A stretch of 64,000 bases of DNA. It comes from Syngnathus acus. Its lineage: Eukaryota > Chordata > Actinopteri > Syngnathiformes > Syngnathidae. Under the pieces are notes generated by a model, which was not told where the DNA came from, ran no database searches, and saw only the letters and a program-made list of their open reading frames with translations. Both the position numbers and the translations under genes were made by a program. Position 1 is the stretch's first letter, and the number at the start of each line of letters is the position of its first letter. This document shows positions 41,421 through 53,254 of this stretch, in pieces. The stretch covers positions 17,170,008 to 17,234,007 of the forward strand of contig NC_051089.1 of NCBI RefSeq assembly GCF_901709675.1. The letters run 5' to 3'.

Positions 41421-43812
41421 ATATCTATAATGAACACCATGTTCAAACATAAGGGTGTCCATGTGTGCACTTGGCACCAGGACACCCTAGGCCGCAGTTC
41501 GATGATCGACTTTGTAGTCGTGTCATCGGATTTGCGGCCGCATGTTTTGGACACTCGGGCGAAGAGAGGGGCGGAGCTGTCAACTGATCACCACCTGGTG
41601 GTGGGTTGGCTCCGATGGTGGGGGAAGATGCCGGTCCGACCTGGCAGACCCAAACGCTCTGTGAGGGTCTGCTGGGAACGTCTGGCAGAATCCCCTGTCA
41701 GGAAGAGCTTCAACTCCCACCTCCGGCAGAGCTTTTCCCACATCCCGGGGGAGGCGGGGGACATTGAGTCCGAGTGGACCTTGTTCCGCGCCTCCATTGT
41801 TGAGGCGGCCGACCGGAGCTGTGGCCGTAAGGTCATTGGTGCCTGTCGTGGTGGCAATCCCTGAACCCGCTGGTGGACACCGGCGGTAAGGGATGCCGTC
41901 AAGCTGAAGAAGGAGTCCTATCGGGCCGTTTTGGCCTGCGGGACTCCGGAGGCAGCTGACAGGTACCGGATGGCCAAGCGGAACGTGGCTTCGGCGGTTG
42001 CTGAGGCAAAAACCCGGGCGTGGGAGGAGTTTGGCGAGGCCATGGAGAATGACTTCCGGACGGCTTCGAGGAAATTCTGGTCCACCATCCGGCGTCTCAG
42101 GAGGGGGAAGCAGTGCAACGTCAACACTGTTTACAGTGGAGATGGCGTGCTGCTGACCTCGACTCGGGACGTTGTGTGTCGGTGGGGAGAATACTTCGAA
42201 GACCTCCTCAGTTCCACCTACACGCCTTCCATTGTGGAAGCAGGGCCTGGGGACTCTGAGGCGGACTCTCCAATCTCTGGGGTCGAAGTCACTGAGGTAG
42301 TTAAAAAACTCCTCGGTGGCAAGGCCCCGGGGGTGGATGAGATCCGCCCGGATTTCTTAAGGGCTCTGGATGTTGTGGGGCTGTCATGGCTGACACGTCT
42401 CTACAGCATTGCGTGGACATCGGGGACAGTGCCTCTGGATTGGCAGACTGGGGTGGTGGTTCCCCTCTTTAAGAAGGGGGACCGGAGGGTGTGTTCCAAT
42501 TACAGGGGAATTACACTCCTCAGCCTCCCTGGTAAGGTCTATTCAGGGGTGCTGGAGAGGAGGGTCCGTCGGGAGGTCGAACCTCGGATTCAGGAGGAAC
42601 AGTGTGGCTTTCGTCCTGGCCGTGGAACAGTGGACCAGCTCTTCACCCTCAGCAGGATCCTCGAGGGTGCATGGGAGTTCGCCCATTAGTCCACATGTGT
42701 TTTGTGGACTTGGAGAAGGCGTTCGACCGTGTCCCTCGGGAGGTTCTGTGGGGGGTGCTTCGGGAGTACGGGGTACCGAGCCAACTGATAAGGGCGGTTC
42801 GGTCCCTGTATCACCGATGCCAGAGTTTGGTCCGCATTTCCGGCAGTAAGTCGGAATCGTTCCCAGTGAGGGTTGGACTCCGCCAAGGCTGCCCTTTGTC
42901 ACCGACTCTGTTCATAATTTTTATGGACAGAATTTCTAGGTGCAGCCGAGGCGTTGAGGGGGTCCGGTTTGGGGACCTCAGCATCGCGTCTCTGCTTTTT
43001 GCAGACGACGTGGTGCTGTTGGCTTCTTCAGGCCGTGATCTCCAGCTCTCACTGGAGCGGTTCGCAGCCGAGTGTGAAGCGGTCGGGATAAGGGTCAGCA
43101 CCTCCAAATCCAAGTCCATGGTCCTTGATCGGAAAAGGGTGGAATGCCCTCTCCGGATCGGGGATGAGATCCTGCCCCAAGTGGAGGAGTTTAAGTATCT
43201 TGGGGTCTTGTTCACGAGTGAGGGAAGGATGGAGCGCGAGATCGACAGGCGGATCGGTGCAGCGTCGGCAGTAATGCGGACTCTGTACCGGTCCGTCGTG
43301 GTAAAGAGAGAGCTGAGCCAAAAGGCAAAGCTCTCAATTTACCGGTCGATTTACGCTCCTACCCTCACCTATGGTCACGGGCTATGGGTTGTGACCGAAA
43401 GAAGGAGATCCCGGATACAAGCGGCCGAAATGAGTTTTCTCCGCAGGATGTCCGGGCTCTCCCTGAGAGATAGGGTGAGAAGTTCGGTCATCTGGGAGAG
43501 ACTCGGAGTAGAGTCGCTACTCCTCCACGTTGAGAGGAGTCAGATGAGGTGGCTCGGGCATCTCATCAGGATGCCTCCTGGACGCCTCCCTGGGGAGGTG
43601 TTCCGGGCATGTCCCACCGGTAGGAGACCCCGGGGACGACCCAGGACGCGCTGGAGAGACTATGTCTCTCAGCTGGCCTGGGAACGCCTTGGGATCCCCC
43701 GGGATGAGCTGGATGAAGTGGCTGGTGAGAGGGAAGTCTGGGAGTCCCTCCTGAAGCTGCTGCCCCCGCGACCCGACCCCGGATAAGCGGAAGAAGATGG
43801 ATGGATGGATGG
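41421..43812 (+). mobile_element. Rex3 (RTE clade) retrotransposon, 5'-truncated
   Basis: The element contains both sites used for the standard Rex3 PCR of fish (TGGCAGACTGGGGTGGTGGT at about 42443 and GGCTGCCCTTTGTCACCG near 42886). It ends in ATGG repeats. A perfect 12-bp direct repeat, AAGTTATCAAGA, flanks it (41409-41420, 43813-43824). It starts inside the endonuclease region, so most of that domain is missing. Confidence 0.95.
41931..43786 (+). pseudogene. Rex3 reverse transcriptase frames
   Basis: The first frame (41931-42689) encodes the linker and N-terminal RT ([53 protein letters not shown]). A 1-bp loss near 42687 (compare 63620) shifts the frame. The second frame (to 43786) carries FVDLEKAFDRVP, RQGCPLSPTLF, LLFADDVVLLA with catalytic FADD, and the long C-terminal region ending LLPPRPDPG. 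One frameshift is the only break seen in the RT. Confidence 0.9.
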
Positions 43813-43824
43813 AAGTTATCAAGA

Positions 43825-44640
43825 GCTCTGCCACCTAATCGTGAAATGAGAAGCTCATGATCCGTCTGGATCAGAAAGTCCAGTCCTATCAGGTAAAAAT
43901 GGAATCATTCACATACCCAGGTTAGCGCAACTGCCTCGTCTCAATTTGGGCACATCAGCACTCTGTGTTTTTCATGCCGCATGAAATAAAAGCCACAGGA
44001 TGCAATTTACCATTTGGCTGCTTTTGGGACTGGACACGTCCTCATCCAAAAGAGGAAGCGTCTGCAGCACCTTCAGTCACACTGTTCAAACAGTACTGGG
44101 CTAGGACTGTGGGTAAACTCAGTTCCTGTCATAGCTCATTAAAAGCGTGCTGCTGTGTTGTTTCCCATTCCCAAGTGGTGTCTGCTTTGAGAAGCTCTCT
44201 TAGTGGCTGCGTGAGCTCCGCAACATGTGGGGAAAACTTTCCAACATGGTTCACGATGCCCACAAATGTTTTTATTTCTATATCAGCAGTGTCATTTAGT
44301 GTTAGCATCTCCGTCATTGCTTTGATTTTTGAGGGTCTGCTTCAATGCCCTGTGCTGTTATAATGTGAACCAGAAACATGACTTTTTCCACCCCAAATTG
44401 GCAATAGTCTTTATTGAAAGTTAGACCCTCCTGCTGGGGCTGCTCCAGCAGTCTGTGAAGTCTGTGGTCAAGACCTAAAAACCAGTATCTGCATGACCCA
44501 ACGTTTGTTCCAGTCCTGTCATCGTTTGGGTAAGTCTCTTGAAAATTCTCCAGTGGTGACGATATTCCGAATGACAGTCTTTTGTAGCAGTACCTTCCAA
44601 ATGGTGTAATAAGCATAGTCAGTGGGACTTATTCTGATAC
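43825..44640 (-). pseudogene. Ty3/gypsy pol remnant
   Basis: Minus-strand pieces read ITPFGRYCYKRLSFGISS (RT), TFNKDYCQFGVEKVMFLVHII and GIEADPQKSK, then FVGIVNHVGKFSPHVAELTQPLRELL before the RNase H region. The YxDD box is destroyed. Its strand is opposite to the gag remnant at 40670, so the two are either different insertions or a rearranged one. Confidence 0.8.
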
Positions 44641-44860
44641 AAAATGTAATTTTTACGATGGTTTGAAAAGTTAAGAAAAATGTATTTGCTTTTACAAGAG
44701 AAATATGATGTTTTTGAATTCTGGTAAGAAGTTTTTTTGTGTAAAAAAAATTTTTGCAAACAAAAAATGTGTCTCACTCATCAGAAAAACACATAAAACG
44801 ATGCGTCAAGATCAGACCTTTTGCTATAATACGTATATAATATAATTTGCCATAATATAA
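44641..44860. other. AT-rich spacer
   Basis: No gene or repeat family is recognised. Confidence 0.4.
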
Positions 44861-45171
44861 CCAGCTCAGTGGCCCAGTGGTAGAGTGTCCACCCTGAGAC
44901 TGGAAGGTTGTGGGTTCAAGCCCCGGCCGAGTCATACCAAAGACTATAAAAATGGGACCCAATGCCTCCCTGCTTGGCAGTCAGCATTAAGGGTTGGAAT
45001 TGGGGGGTTAGATCACCAAATGATTCCTGAGCGTGGCACCGCTGCTACTCACAGCTCCCCTCTCCCCCAGGGGATGGATCAAAATCACAGAGTGATAGGT
45101 TAAATGCAGAGGACAAATTTCACCACACCCAGATGTGTGTGTGACGATGATCATTGGGACTTTAACTTTAA
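44861..45171 (+). mobile_element. tRNA-derived SINE
   Basis: The head has an A box-like stretch (GGCCCAGTGGTAGAGTGTCC) and a B box (GGTTCAAGCCC). The body and the tail (GACGATGATCATTGGGACTT) follow. A truncated antisense copy of the same family lies at 46981-47219. It ends about 260 bp before the MTHFS start codon. Confidence 0.82.
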
Positions 45172-45192
45172 TATGAGTCGGCTTCGCCACAT

Positions 45193-45206
45193 CCAATATG
45201 GCGGAA
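45193..45206 (+). promoter_or_regulatory. Possible MTHFS core promoter motifs (CCAAT/YY1/ETS-like)
   Basis: CCAATATGGCGGAAGC combines an ATGGCGG (YY1-like) and a GGAAG (ETS-like) core, often seen at TATA-less housekeeping promoters. It lies about 225 bp upstream of the first coding exon. A possible acceptor (TCTGTTTCAG) at about 45367-45376 could indicate an additional 5' UTR intron. This is inference from motifs only. Confidence 0.35.
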
Positions 45207-45429
45207 GCGCTGACATGTGCTACCGGGCTCACCCTTACAACGACATCTCGGGCTACAAATTCAGGACTCGGATGTTGCGTACATGTTGAGCGCCTCGGAT
45301 ATAAACGTTTGTTTGTTTTCCAAGCGTGTGCATCGTGACACCAGTTAATATTTAATAATATTAACTTCTGTTTCAGACAACCCAAGTTTAGATGAGGTAG
45401 ACTTTGTACTCAAGTCTACAGGAGGCGGA

Positions 45430-48400
45430 ATGGCCGCAATGCGCGCAGCTAAACAAGCGCTTAGGAAAGAAATAAAACGTCGGGTTGCACTCTTAAGTGA
45501 AGAGGAGAAGCACCGACAGTCTTTAATTGTTTGCCAAAAGGTGAGGAAATTGGACACATATGAAGACGGTGTTTTTAAATGGTCTTATCATTGCTGGAAG
45601 TCGGTATATTTTCGACGAAAACGGGACATGTTTATAATTCTAATGGAATGGCGTGGCGTTACACAAATAAAAATCCAATTTTCTTTCTACTGACACATGG
45701 TGCTCTGGAGAAAATCAGGAACAGCTTCTGAGTACTGTGGAAAAATAATTAAATATTTTACAGAATTGGCTAAATATTAAGATAAATATTTGAATCTAGG
45801 TGAAACAAAGTTCACAATCTCAGGGCACCAAACATATACAAATAAAACACCAATTAAAATTATTGTTGACTCTTTTTAAAATTGAAAGGGTAAATGAAAT
45901 AACATTTCTTCCTGTTGTATTTGACTCAATACTCCGCTGGAGACATCACCTGGAAAATAATCCTTGATAAGTATCCTTGATAAGTCAACGATTTCCCAAA
46001 AAAAAAAAAATCATTACATACATATTGTTCTCTATTATTGCTATACCTAACTTACTGCGTGGAGGAATATGGGGAAAACATAAAAGAAATACTTATCCTA
46101 TCTACAAAAAAGCTACATGAATTATTAACCATTCAAATTATTTTTCTAATCCATTATTTTTCAAATCTAACACTCAAGTTCTATGACTTGGTAAAATTCA
46201 AAACAACAAAATGTATAAAGTATGCTACAAGCAACTATGCCACAGTATTCAGAGTTTGAAAACAACGAAGGTCACTGTTACAACTTTAGGGATAGAAGTG
46301 ATTTAAAAAAAATCTGTAAGAATTCATATTTAACGAATGTGTGTCTCTGTTAAAGGTTTCAATTGATGGAAAAACTAATGTTGAATTGGAAAAAGTTAGA
46401 ATTTCTCGTGTTCAAAAAGAGTTTTAAACTATTGTGTTACAAAAATACAGTAATCCCTCACTGTATCACGGTTCACCTTTCACGGCCTCGCTGCTTCACA
46501 GATTTTTTTCACAGCGCATTGTGTTATGGCTTCAGATAAAACAGACAACAGAGCGGAGTCAGGCCGCAGTGGCACAGTCGGAGGCGCACTATATACTATG
46601 TACTTCGTATTGATGATGAAAATTATTGTTTTACTGTAGTTATTTGTAAGAAAACATTGACTTATCTTTGTTAAATAAATGTTTGGGCTTGAAAACAGGT
46701 TTTGTTCTTGGTTTCAATGTTATACATGTATAATAATGGTAAAAAAACAAAGGTTTCTACTTCACAGATTTCACCTATCACAGGTTCTTTTCGGAATTTA
46801 ACCCCAGCAAAAAACGAGGGATTACTGTATAAAATCAGATATACCGTTTTTTTCCATGTATAATGCGCCCCCATGTATAATACGCACCCTAAAAATGGCA
46901 TGTCGATGCTGGAAAAAAGCCTGTACCCATGTATAATACGCACCCAAATTTTGACTTTTTTTTAATTTATTTTTTTATAAAAGTCCCAATGATCGTCACA
47001 CACGCATCTGGGTGTGGTGAAATTTGTCCTCTGCATTTGACCCATCCCCGTGTGATTTTGACCCATCCCCTGGGGGAGAGGGGAGCAGTGAGCAGCAGCG
47101 GCGCCGCGCTCGGGAATCATTTGGTGATCTAACCCCCCAATTCCAACCCTTAATGCTGAGTGCCAAGCAGGGAGGCAATGGGTCCCATTTTTATAGTCTT
47201 TGGTATGACCCGGCCGGGTTACTTAAGTCCGTAAACGTAAAATTATTTCAGAAAAAAGATCATCTTTGGGAACAACCGGATGTTATTCTGCCGGTCAGTA
47301 TCACTGCGCATGCAGTAGCAAACTCGATAGCGAAGAAATATGTGAGACTCTCAACGGGATCACCAATATTTGAGTGATGTTCCAGTTATTTATCACAATT
47401 ATTTATTATTATAATAATAATATATATAATATATATAATAATTATTTATTTATTATTCACAATTGTCATGGTGATCTTTCTGGTGATTTCTTAACTAGGC
47501 TGGATGTATTTTTTTTGTTGGTGTTGATTTCTCCGACTGCCCAGAAAGGCACCACCGCGATCAGTTAGGTTAAAATGAAAAGAGAGGAAAGTGACGTTGT
47601 AAAGAACCATCCGTGACAAGATTTTCTTCAAAAATTGTTGTACCATGATTTTCTTAAGAAAAAAAAAAAAAAAAAAAATTGTACCCATGTATAATGCGCA
47701 CCCCAGATTTTAGGACAGTAAATTAGTTACATTTTGCGCATTATACATGGAAAAAAACGGTAAATAAAACAAATTTTAAACATAATTGTTTAATTATTAC
47801 CGTGATTTGCCATGTATAATGCGCAAAATTTAACTAATTTATTGTCCTAAAATCTGGGGTGCGCATTATGCATGGGTACAACAATTTTTGAAGAAAATCT
47901 CCCTCGAAATAAAACTTGAAATCACCTTTCTTCTTGTTTGTTGTCAATCGCGCATCGCATTCAGCCATCCTGCCCAACACACTTAGTCAGTAAAATTCAT
48001 AATTGACGACACATCGTTTGATGCGATGGTGCAATCCTTGATGGTGTGTTATTGTCAAATATTGTTTGTTTTTTAATCTCCATCGCAAACCGGATATCAT
48101 ACGGAGGCAGCCATTACAGATGCGCAGAACGGATGCGCAAGACACGTCAGCTATATAAAGAGCGAGAGTTCAGTTCTCTACCTAAATGCGTATTACAGGT
48201 AATATTTTATTTCACAACACTTTGCCTTGTTCCTTTCTTCTCTGCTGTTCACTTCAAACACGCTCCATACGAACACAATGCTCTCGTATCAGACGCTTGC
48301 TCGATCACCTGCTCGTTTGCTGTCACAATGTACCCTACACAAATCCGAAACATTTCTTCGCTATCGAGTTTGCTAGCGCATGCGCAGTGATACTGACCGG

Positions 48401-50665
48401 CAGAATAACATCCGGTTGTTCCCAAAGATGATCTTTTTTCTGAAATAATTTTACGTTTACGGACTTAAGTAAGAGTCAAAATTTGGGTGCGTATTATACA
48501 TGGGTACAGGCTTTTTTCCAGCATCGACATGCCATTTTTATGGTGCGTATTATGCATGGGGGCGTATTATACATGGACAATTACGGTATGTGTGTATGAG
48601 TTACCGTAATTTTCGGACTATAAGTCGCACCGGAGTATAAGTCTACACCAGCCATAAAATGCCCAAAAATGTGAAAAAAAACATATATAAGTCGCTCCGG
48701 AGTATAAGTCGCATTTTGGGGGGCAATTTATTCGACAAAATCCAACACCAAGAACAGACATGAACGAGCAACAACAGGCTAAACGATACGGTATGCTAAC
48801 GTGACAAACACAAACGAGGAGCTGAGAACGGGCCTGACGTAACATTCAGTTATTTAAAAAAAACTATTACATAAATAACACGTTTATAAAACTATCTGTG
48901 TCACTCCAATTCATTAAATCCATCGATCGTCCTTTGTCAACAATGCCGTGTGCCGCGCCGCAGTTCAAATTATTCCACAGGCCCATACAATGATATATAA
49001 ACTATATTTTAAATAACTATCACATAAACAACAATATTATCAAACCATTTGTGTCACTCCAAATCATTAAATCCATCGATCAAATTTCTCGTCTTTTATC
49101 GATCGTCCTTTGTCAACAATGCCGTGTGCCGCGCCGCAGTTCAAATTATTCCACAGGCCCATACAACGATATATAAACTAGATTTTAAATAACTATCACA
49201 TAAACAACAATATTATCAAACCATTTGTGTCACTCCAAATCATTAAATCCATCCATCAAATTTCTCATTCTTTATGTCATCCTGGTGACAGAGGACATGT
49301 CCAGAGGATATGGCACTTTAAAGTGTTAATTACTTTATTTGATTTTTTCTCTCTATTTTTCATGTTTTGAATATGTTCAAGATAAAGATATCAAAGCATG
49401 TGAAGTGATCAACTATACTAAAAATAACATGTGAAGTGGTCAACTATACTTGTAAGTGATGTGTTAATGATCAAGGAAAAAGTTGTGAAAAAAAACATAT
49501 ATAAGTCGCTCCTGAGTATAAGTCGCCCCCCCACCGAAACTATGAAAGAAACCGCGACTTATAGTCCGAAAATTACGGTAGATTGTTGTAGATATTGATA
49601 AGTCACAGTATGCGTATTTAAGGCTATTGTTGTCACTTTGTTTTGTAATGTTTGTTTGAAATAGCTTACAAGTCACGAAGCCACGACTATACTACTTGTG
49701 TTAATAGGACTACACACTCCCAATGGTGGTCGACTCATTTTGTTCTGATATTTATTGAGCATTTCAATAGAGAATCTTCCTGATGTTAACTACCCACATG
49801 GTGGACAAACAAATCCTGATTACGTGATCAGAAACCACATTTGGGGAGACGATTGAAACTCCACACAGAAAGACAAGCAATTTTAACCGAGAAACTTGTA
49901 CTTCTGAGGCATCAGTGATAGCCACTCATCCAAATGTGATATTAAATCTAATTGTCTTGGACTGTTTATTTCTTTCAGCTCATCAGACACCCAAAATATC
50001 TGGCTTGTAAAAGTATTGCAGTGTTTCTCAGCATGGATGATGAAGTGCACACTGAGGAAATCATCAAAGATATGTTTAAAGTGGGTAAAAGCTGCTTCAT
50101 CCCCAGATATGATCAATGTAGCAACCACATGGACATGCTGAAGCTCAACAGTATGCAGGACATGGCCACATTATCCAAGACATCTTGGAATATCCTACAG
50201 CCTTCTGAAGATGACAAGGGCAGAGAAGAAGCATTGTCTGCAGGTAGACAGTCTGCATTTTTTTTATTTTTTTTTTTACCTCTGGCAAAATAATTTGCAA
50301 ATAGTTCAAATAAAACTGTATAGCACAATAGAGTTTAGCTTTTAGATCCTCAATAATTTAACCACAGATCTATGCCAGAAGCTATATGACTCAGTGTACA
50401 ACAAACCATAAGACTCATTTTAAACCAATATTTTCTAGGAGGTCTGGATCTCATCTTGATGCCAGGTCTTGGGTTTGACCTGTCTGGAAAACGTCTGGGC
50501 AGGGGCAAGGGTTTCTATGACACCTATCTAGCGCGCTGCTTCCAGCACCCCAAAGGAAAGCCCTACACCATTGCTTTGGCCTATAAAGAGCAACTGTGTC
50601 AGGACATCCCTGTTGACAACAATGATGTGCTCATTGATGAAGTCCTCTATGAAGATGGAAATTAG
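45430..50665 (+). CDS. mthfs: 5,10-methenyltetrahydrofolate synthetase (5-formyl-THF cyclo-ligase), three coding exons
   Basis: The enzyme uses ATP to convert 5-formyltetrahydrofolate into 5,10-methenyltetrahydrofolate and acts in the cytosol in one-carbon metabolism. Exons are 45430-45540, 49979-50243 and 50439-50665; donors GTGAGG and GTAGAC and acceptors TTTCAG and TTCTAG fit GT/AG, with phases 0 and 1. The product is 200 residues, close to the 203 of human. Exon 2 encodes [32 protein letters not shown] and KTSWNILQP. Exon 3 encodes the family hallmark MPGLGFD (133-139) and GRGKGFYD (146-153), ending [12 protein letters not shown] at 45430 was chosen because it gives an N terminus of normal length ([14 protein letters not shown]); the inner ATG at 45439 is an alternative. 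No disabling mutation is seen. Confidence 0.96.
46448..46827. mobile_element. Tigger/pogo-like MITE, 380 bp
   Basis: The ends read CAGTAATCCCTC and GAGGGATTACTG (12-bp perfect inverted repeat), with TA on both sides. There is no transposase. A fragment of a related element is at 55109-55172. Confidence 0.88.
46844..47760. mobile_element. TA-flanked DNA transposon (CCATGTATAATGCGC family), copy 1
   Basis: Terminal repeats CCGTTTTTTTCCATGTATAA and their complement are almost perfect, with TA at 46842-46843 and 47761-47762. Internal motifs include 'cggacttaag' and 'gaccggcagaataac' on the minus strand. A SINE is inserted at 46981-47219. Confidence 0.88.
46981..47219 (-). mobile_element. tRNA-derived SINE, 5'-truncated, nested
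   Basis: An antisense copy of the SINE at 44861-45171. It has lost most of the tRNA-like head: only the GGTCATACC region remains near 47210. Confidence 0.82.
47800..48586. mobile_element. TA-flanked DNA transposon (CCATGTATAATGCGC family), copy 2, inverted
   Basis: The ends read CCGTGATTTGCCATGTATAA and ...ATACATGGACAATTACGG with TA at 47798-47799 and 48587-48588. The internal sequence matches that of copy 1 in the opposite direction, so the pair forms a large inverted repeat with a 39-bp spacer. Confidence 0.86.
48604..49578. mobile_element. TA-flanked DNA transposon (CCGTAATTTTCGG family), 975 bp
   Basis: The terminal repeats are those of the element at 649-1450 and TA flanks both ends. 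It contains a direct internal duplication of about 170 bp (near 48920-49085 and 49100-49260). There is no transposase. Confidence 0.88.
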
Positions 50666-50925
50666 ACATTTTACTTTTTTGTGCTGCTTAGCATTGCATC
50701 AGCATAATTTAAGATGAAGTGTGGATGTTTGCATTGAAACAGCTGGTGGCTGTGCCTGTCAGTCAGCAGGTCATGTGTGCTGATGATCAAATCTTCAAAG
50801 TGTCCTTGAGTTTATGTTGCCGAGACAGAAGCCATTCACACTGCCAAAACTCTCAACTGGTAAAACAAGTGTAACTCATGCACGGATGTGCAGGCAGGTG
50901 ATGAAGAGTAATAAGTAAATAATTT

Positions 50926-50931
50926 AATAAA
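50926..50931 (+). terminator. Candidate MTHFS polyadenylation signal
   Basis: AATAAA lies about 260 bp after the stop codon, in AT-rich sequence with no better candidate before it. The T-rich stretch further on would serve as the downstream element. Confidence 0.5.
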
Positions 50932-51590
50932 ATTATTTTGATCGAGTTTTCTGCGCAGTGCTTATTGTTTTTATTTTAAAGTGCATGATTTAATTGTGAA
51001 AATTGCTAAATTTGTCTCATTCCTGCTCAAATACAGTACTCATACGCCAAGTGTGGCACCGTACACACCAACTCACTTGAGGTTGTGCAACCCCTTACTG
51101 AAATCTGAGATAGTGCTGAGCAACAGCACCATCCATTAGTGAAATCATTGTACTGCAGACACATTGTAAAGCATTTGGTTTGCAGTGTTGTTTAATCTCT
51201 TCACATCTCTCTTTGGTATGTTTTTTTTTTTGTTTTAATTACATTTGCAAACTAAAAAAAAAAAAAAAAATAGATTAGAGAGACTTGTGACCTAGGAGAA
51301 ATAGGCCATGACCGTGATATTTACTTTTTTGGTGCATCTCATGAGGTTTTTCTGCAGCGGAAAAAACGTTTCAGGGTCACAGTCTAAAGCACAGAAAATA
51401 TTAGTCTGAATCGAATTGAACTGAATACTGTTAGTTTAGTCTTAATAAAATCTACAGCTAAAATACAACACCCAAATTAAACAAATGTTGAGTAATTATT
51501 TCAGACATTTGTGTCTTGTGTGCCTGTGCCTGTGTGTATAGCTGTACAAAGTACTTGTATATTTATCAATCAACCAATCTATATCAATCT
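50932..51590. other. Intergenic, AT-rich
   Basis: Poly-T and poly-A runs lie near 51220-51270. No gene is recognised. Confidence 0.4.
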
Positions 51591-52200
51591 CCTTGTATAG
51601 CACTTTTCTTCCAAGACATGTAACTCAAAAGTGCTTTACATACTGTAAAGTAAAATAAAAACAGCCTCCCACCCCACACCGGACTATCGCACGAAAATCA
51701 ACACCCGGAGACAACCGACAAAGGACATCCCAGCACAGAGCAAACCTTTCGCACCAGCTTGTCAATCCTGCTCCTGTCTCTTACAGTGCATCCGTTCCCC
51801 CAGCAGGCCACTGCATAGAACAAAAGGGAGATGCTACCACTGAGTCATAAAATGACTCTAACAGTCTTGCAGACTCTGAAGGACCCCAGTCTCCTCATCA
51901 GGTGGAGCCCGTTGTTGAGGCGGACACTCAGTTACCTGTTAGAGAACACTGTCTCGATGTCCTTTTCCTGGATGTTCACTGGTCCAGTAGGGTGTGACTT
52001 CTTCCTGAAGTCGATGACCATCTCCTTCATTTTGCTGGCATTGATTTTAAGAGCATTGGCCCCACACCAGCTCACAAAGTCACTGATGATGCCCCCTATA
52101 TTCACGGTCGTTCCCGTCTGGTACGCATCCAATGATGGCCGTATCATCCGAGAACTTTTGCAGGTGGGAGTGGTCTAAGTTGTACCTGGAGTCTGATGTA
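51591..52200 (-). mobile_element. L2/Rex1-type LINE fragment
   Basis: A minus-strand frame reads FVSWCGANALKINASKMKEMVIDFRK, the region after the catalytic box in L2/Rex1 reverse transcriptases. The low-coordinate end has 'ttgtatagcacttttcttcc' and 'aaaagtgctttaca', typical of LINE 3' UTRs of this kind. It is short and dead. Confidence 0.65.
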
Positions 52201-53254
52201 TAGAGACTAAACAGGGAAAAACAATAATTATGTATTTTAAAAGACATGACAGAGCTTGAAACATAAAACTATCAAACTGAAACATAAATAACTATCTTAA
52301 AACATGAATGCTAAAATAGTAAAAGCATAAAAAGAAACAGATCTGTGAATATAAACACAGCATGTGAATAACATTTTACATAATTAAAAGACATAAGTTA
52401 ATACATAAGTTAAGATGAATAAAATAGATGAATACATTAAAAAGGTCTTAATTAAAAGCTCAAGTAAAAAGGAATGTCTTGAGCCTGTTCTTAAAAACAT
52501 GAACATTCTCTTCAGCCCTGCAGTTCTCCTGCAGGTTATTCCTCGAATGGGAAGTGTAAAACCGGAACGATACCTTTAAGAGCCACTGGGTGTCAGTAAT
52601 GAGTAACACAACATCCGCCCCGACGTTCTCATTTGCATGATTTAGCAAGAACGAGGAATTGCGGTAGAATTGCAAACCACCTGGGATACAGGAATCTACT
52701 TGTATTACAAGGAATCTATATTCCCAGTGAAAGCGTTTGCTCTGGGTACGAGTTAATTATCATACCAGGGTTACCGTTATTGTAGTTTATTTCCACTGGC
52801 AAAAATGGCGGGCGCCAGATAATATAACAGAATGGAACTGGGGAGATGAGCATTCTGATTGTCCCACTGCACACCAGTACGGTGGCCATTGATAAACAAA
52901 CAATGCATATAATAATTTAGGAAATGATCTACAACCAGGAACTAAATGTTACTGAATTTATTGGTGGAAAAGGGGCTCATGATGAGTGTGTGCCTTGATT
53001 TTTGGAGTGATTAAAAGTCGAGTGTCAGAGGATCTCAGAGGAAGCAAGAGTTCATACAGTACACGTAGTAGATCTGAAAGATGTGATGACCCAACCTAGA
53101 CGATTAAAACATTTACAAACCAGTAATAATGCTTTTCAAATCGACCCTGAAATACAGAGGGAACCAATGTAGAGATTTTAAAACTGCCGTAATATGCTCC
53201 TGCCTCCTAGTCTTAGTCAGGACATGTGCTGACAAAATCTGTAGTAATTATTTG
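52201..53254. other. Intergenic, no gene recognised
   Basis: The stretch is AT-rich with repeated short 'acataag/cataaa' motifs at 52250-52440 that may belong to the neighbouring LINE 3' UTR. A short frame at 52460-52675 on the minus strand is not recognised. Confidence 0.4.

Larger units (their letters stand above)
45541..49978 (+). other. MTHFS intron 1, rich in DNA transposons
   Basis: The intron holds four DNA transposons in the order Tigger-like, two inverted copies of the CCATGTATAATGCGC family, and one CCGTAATTTTCGG element, with a SINE inside the second. The rest (45541-46447, 49581-49978) is AT-rich without recognised genes. Confidence 0.85.
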
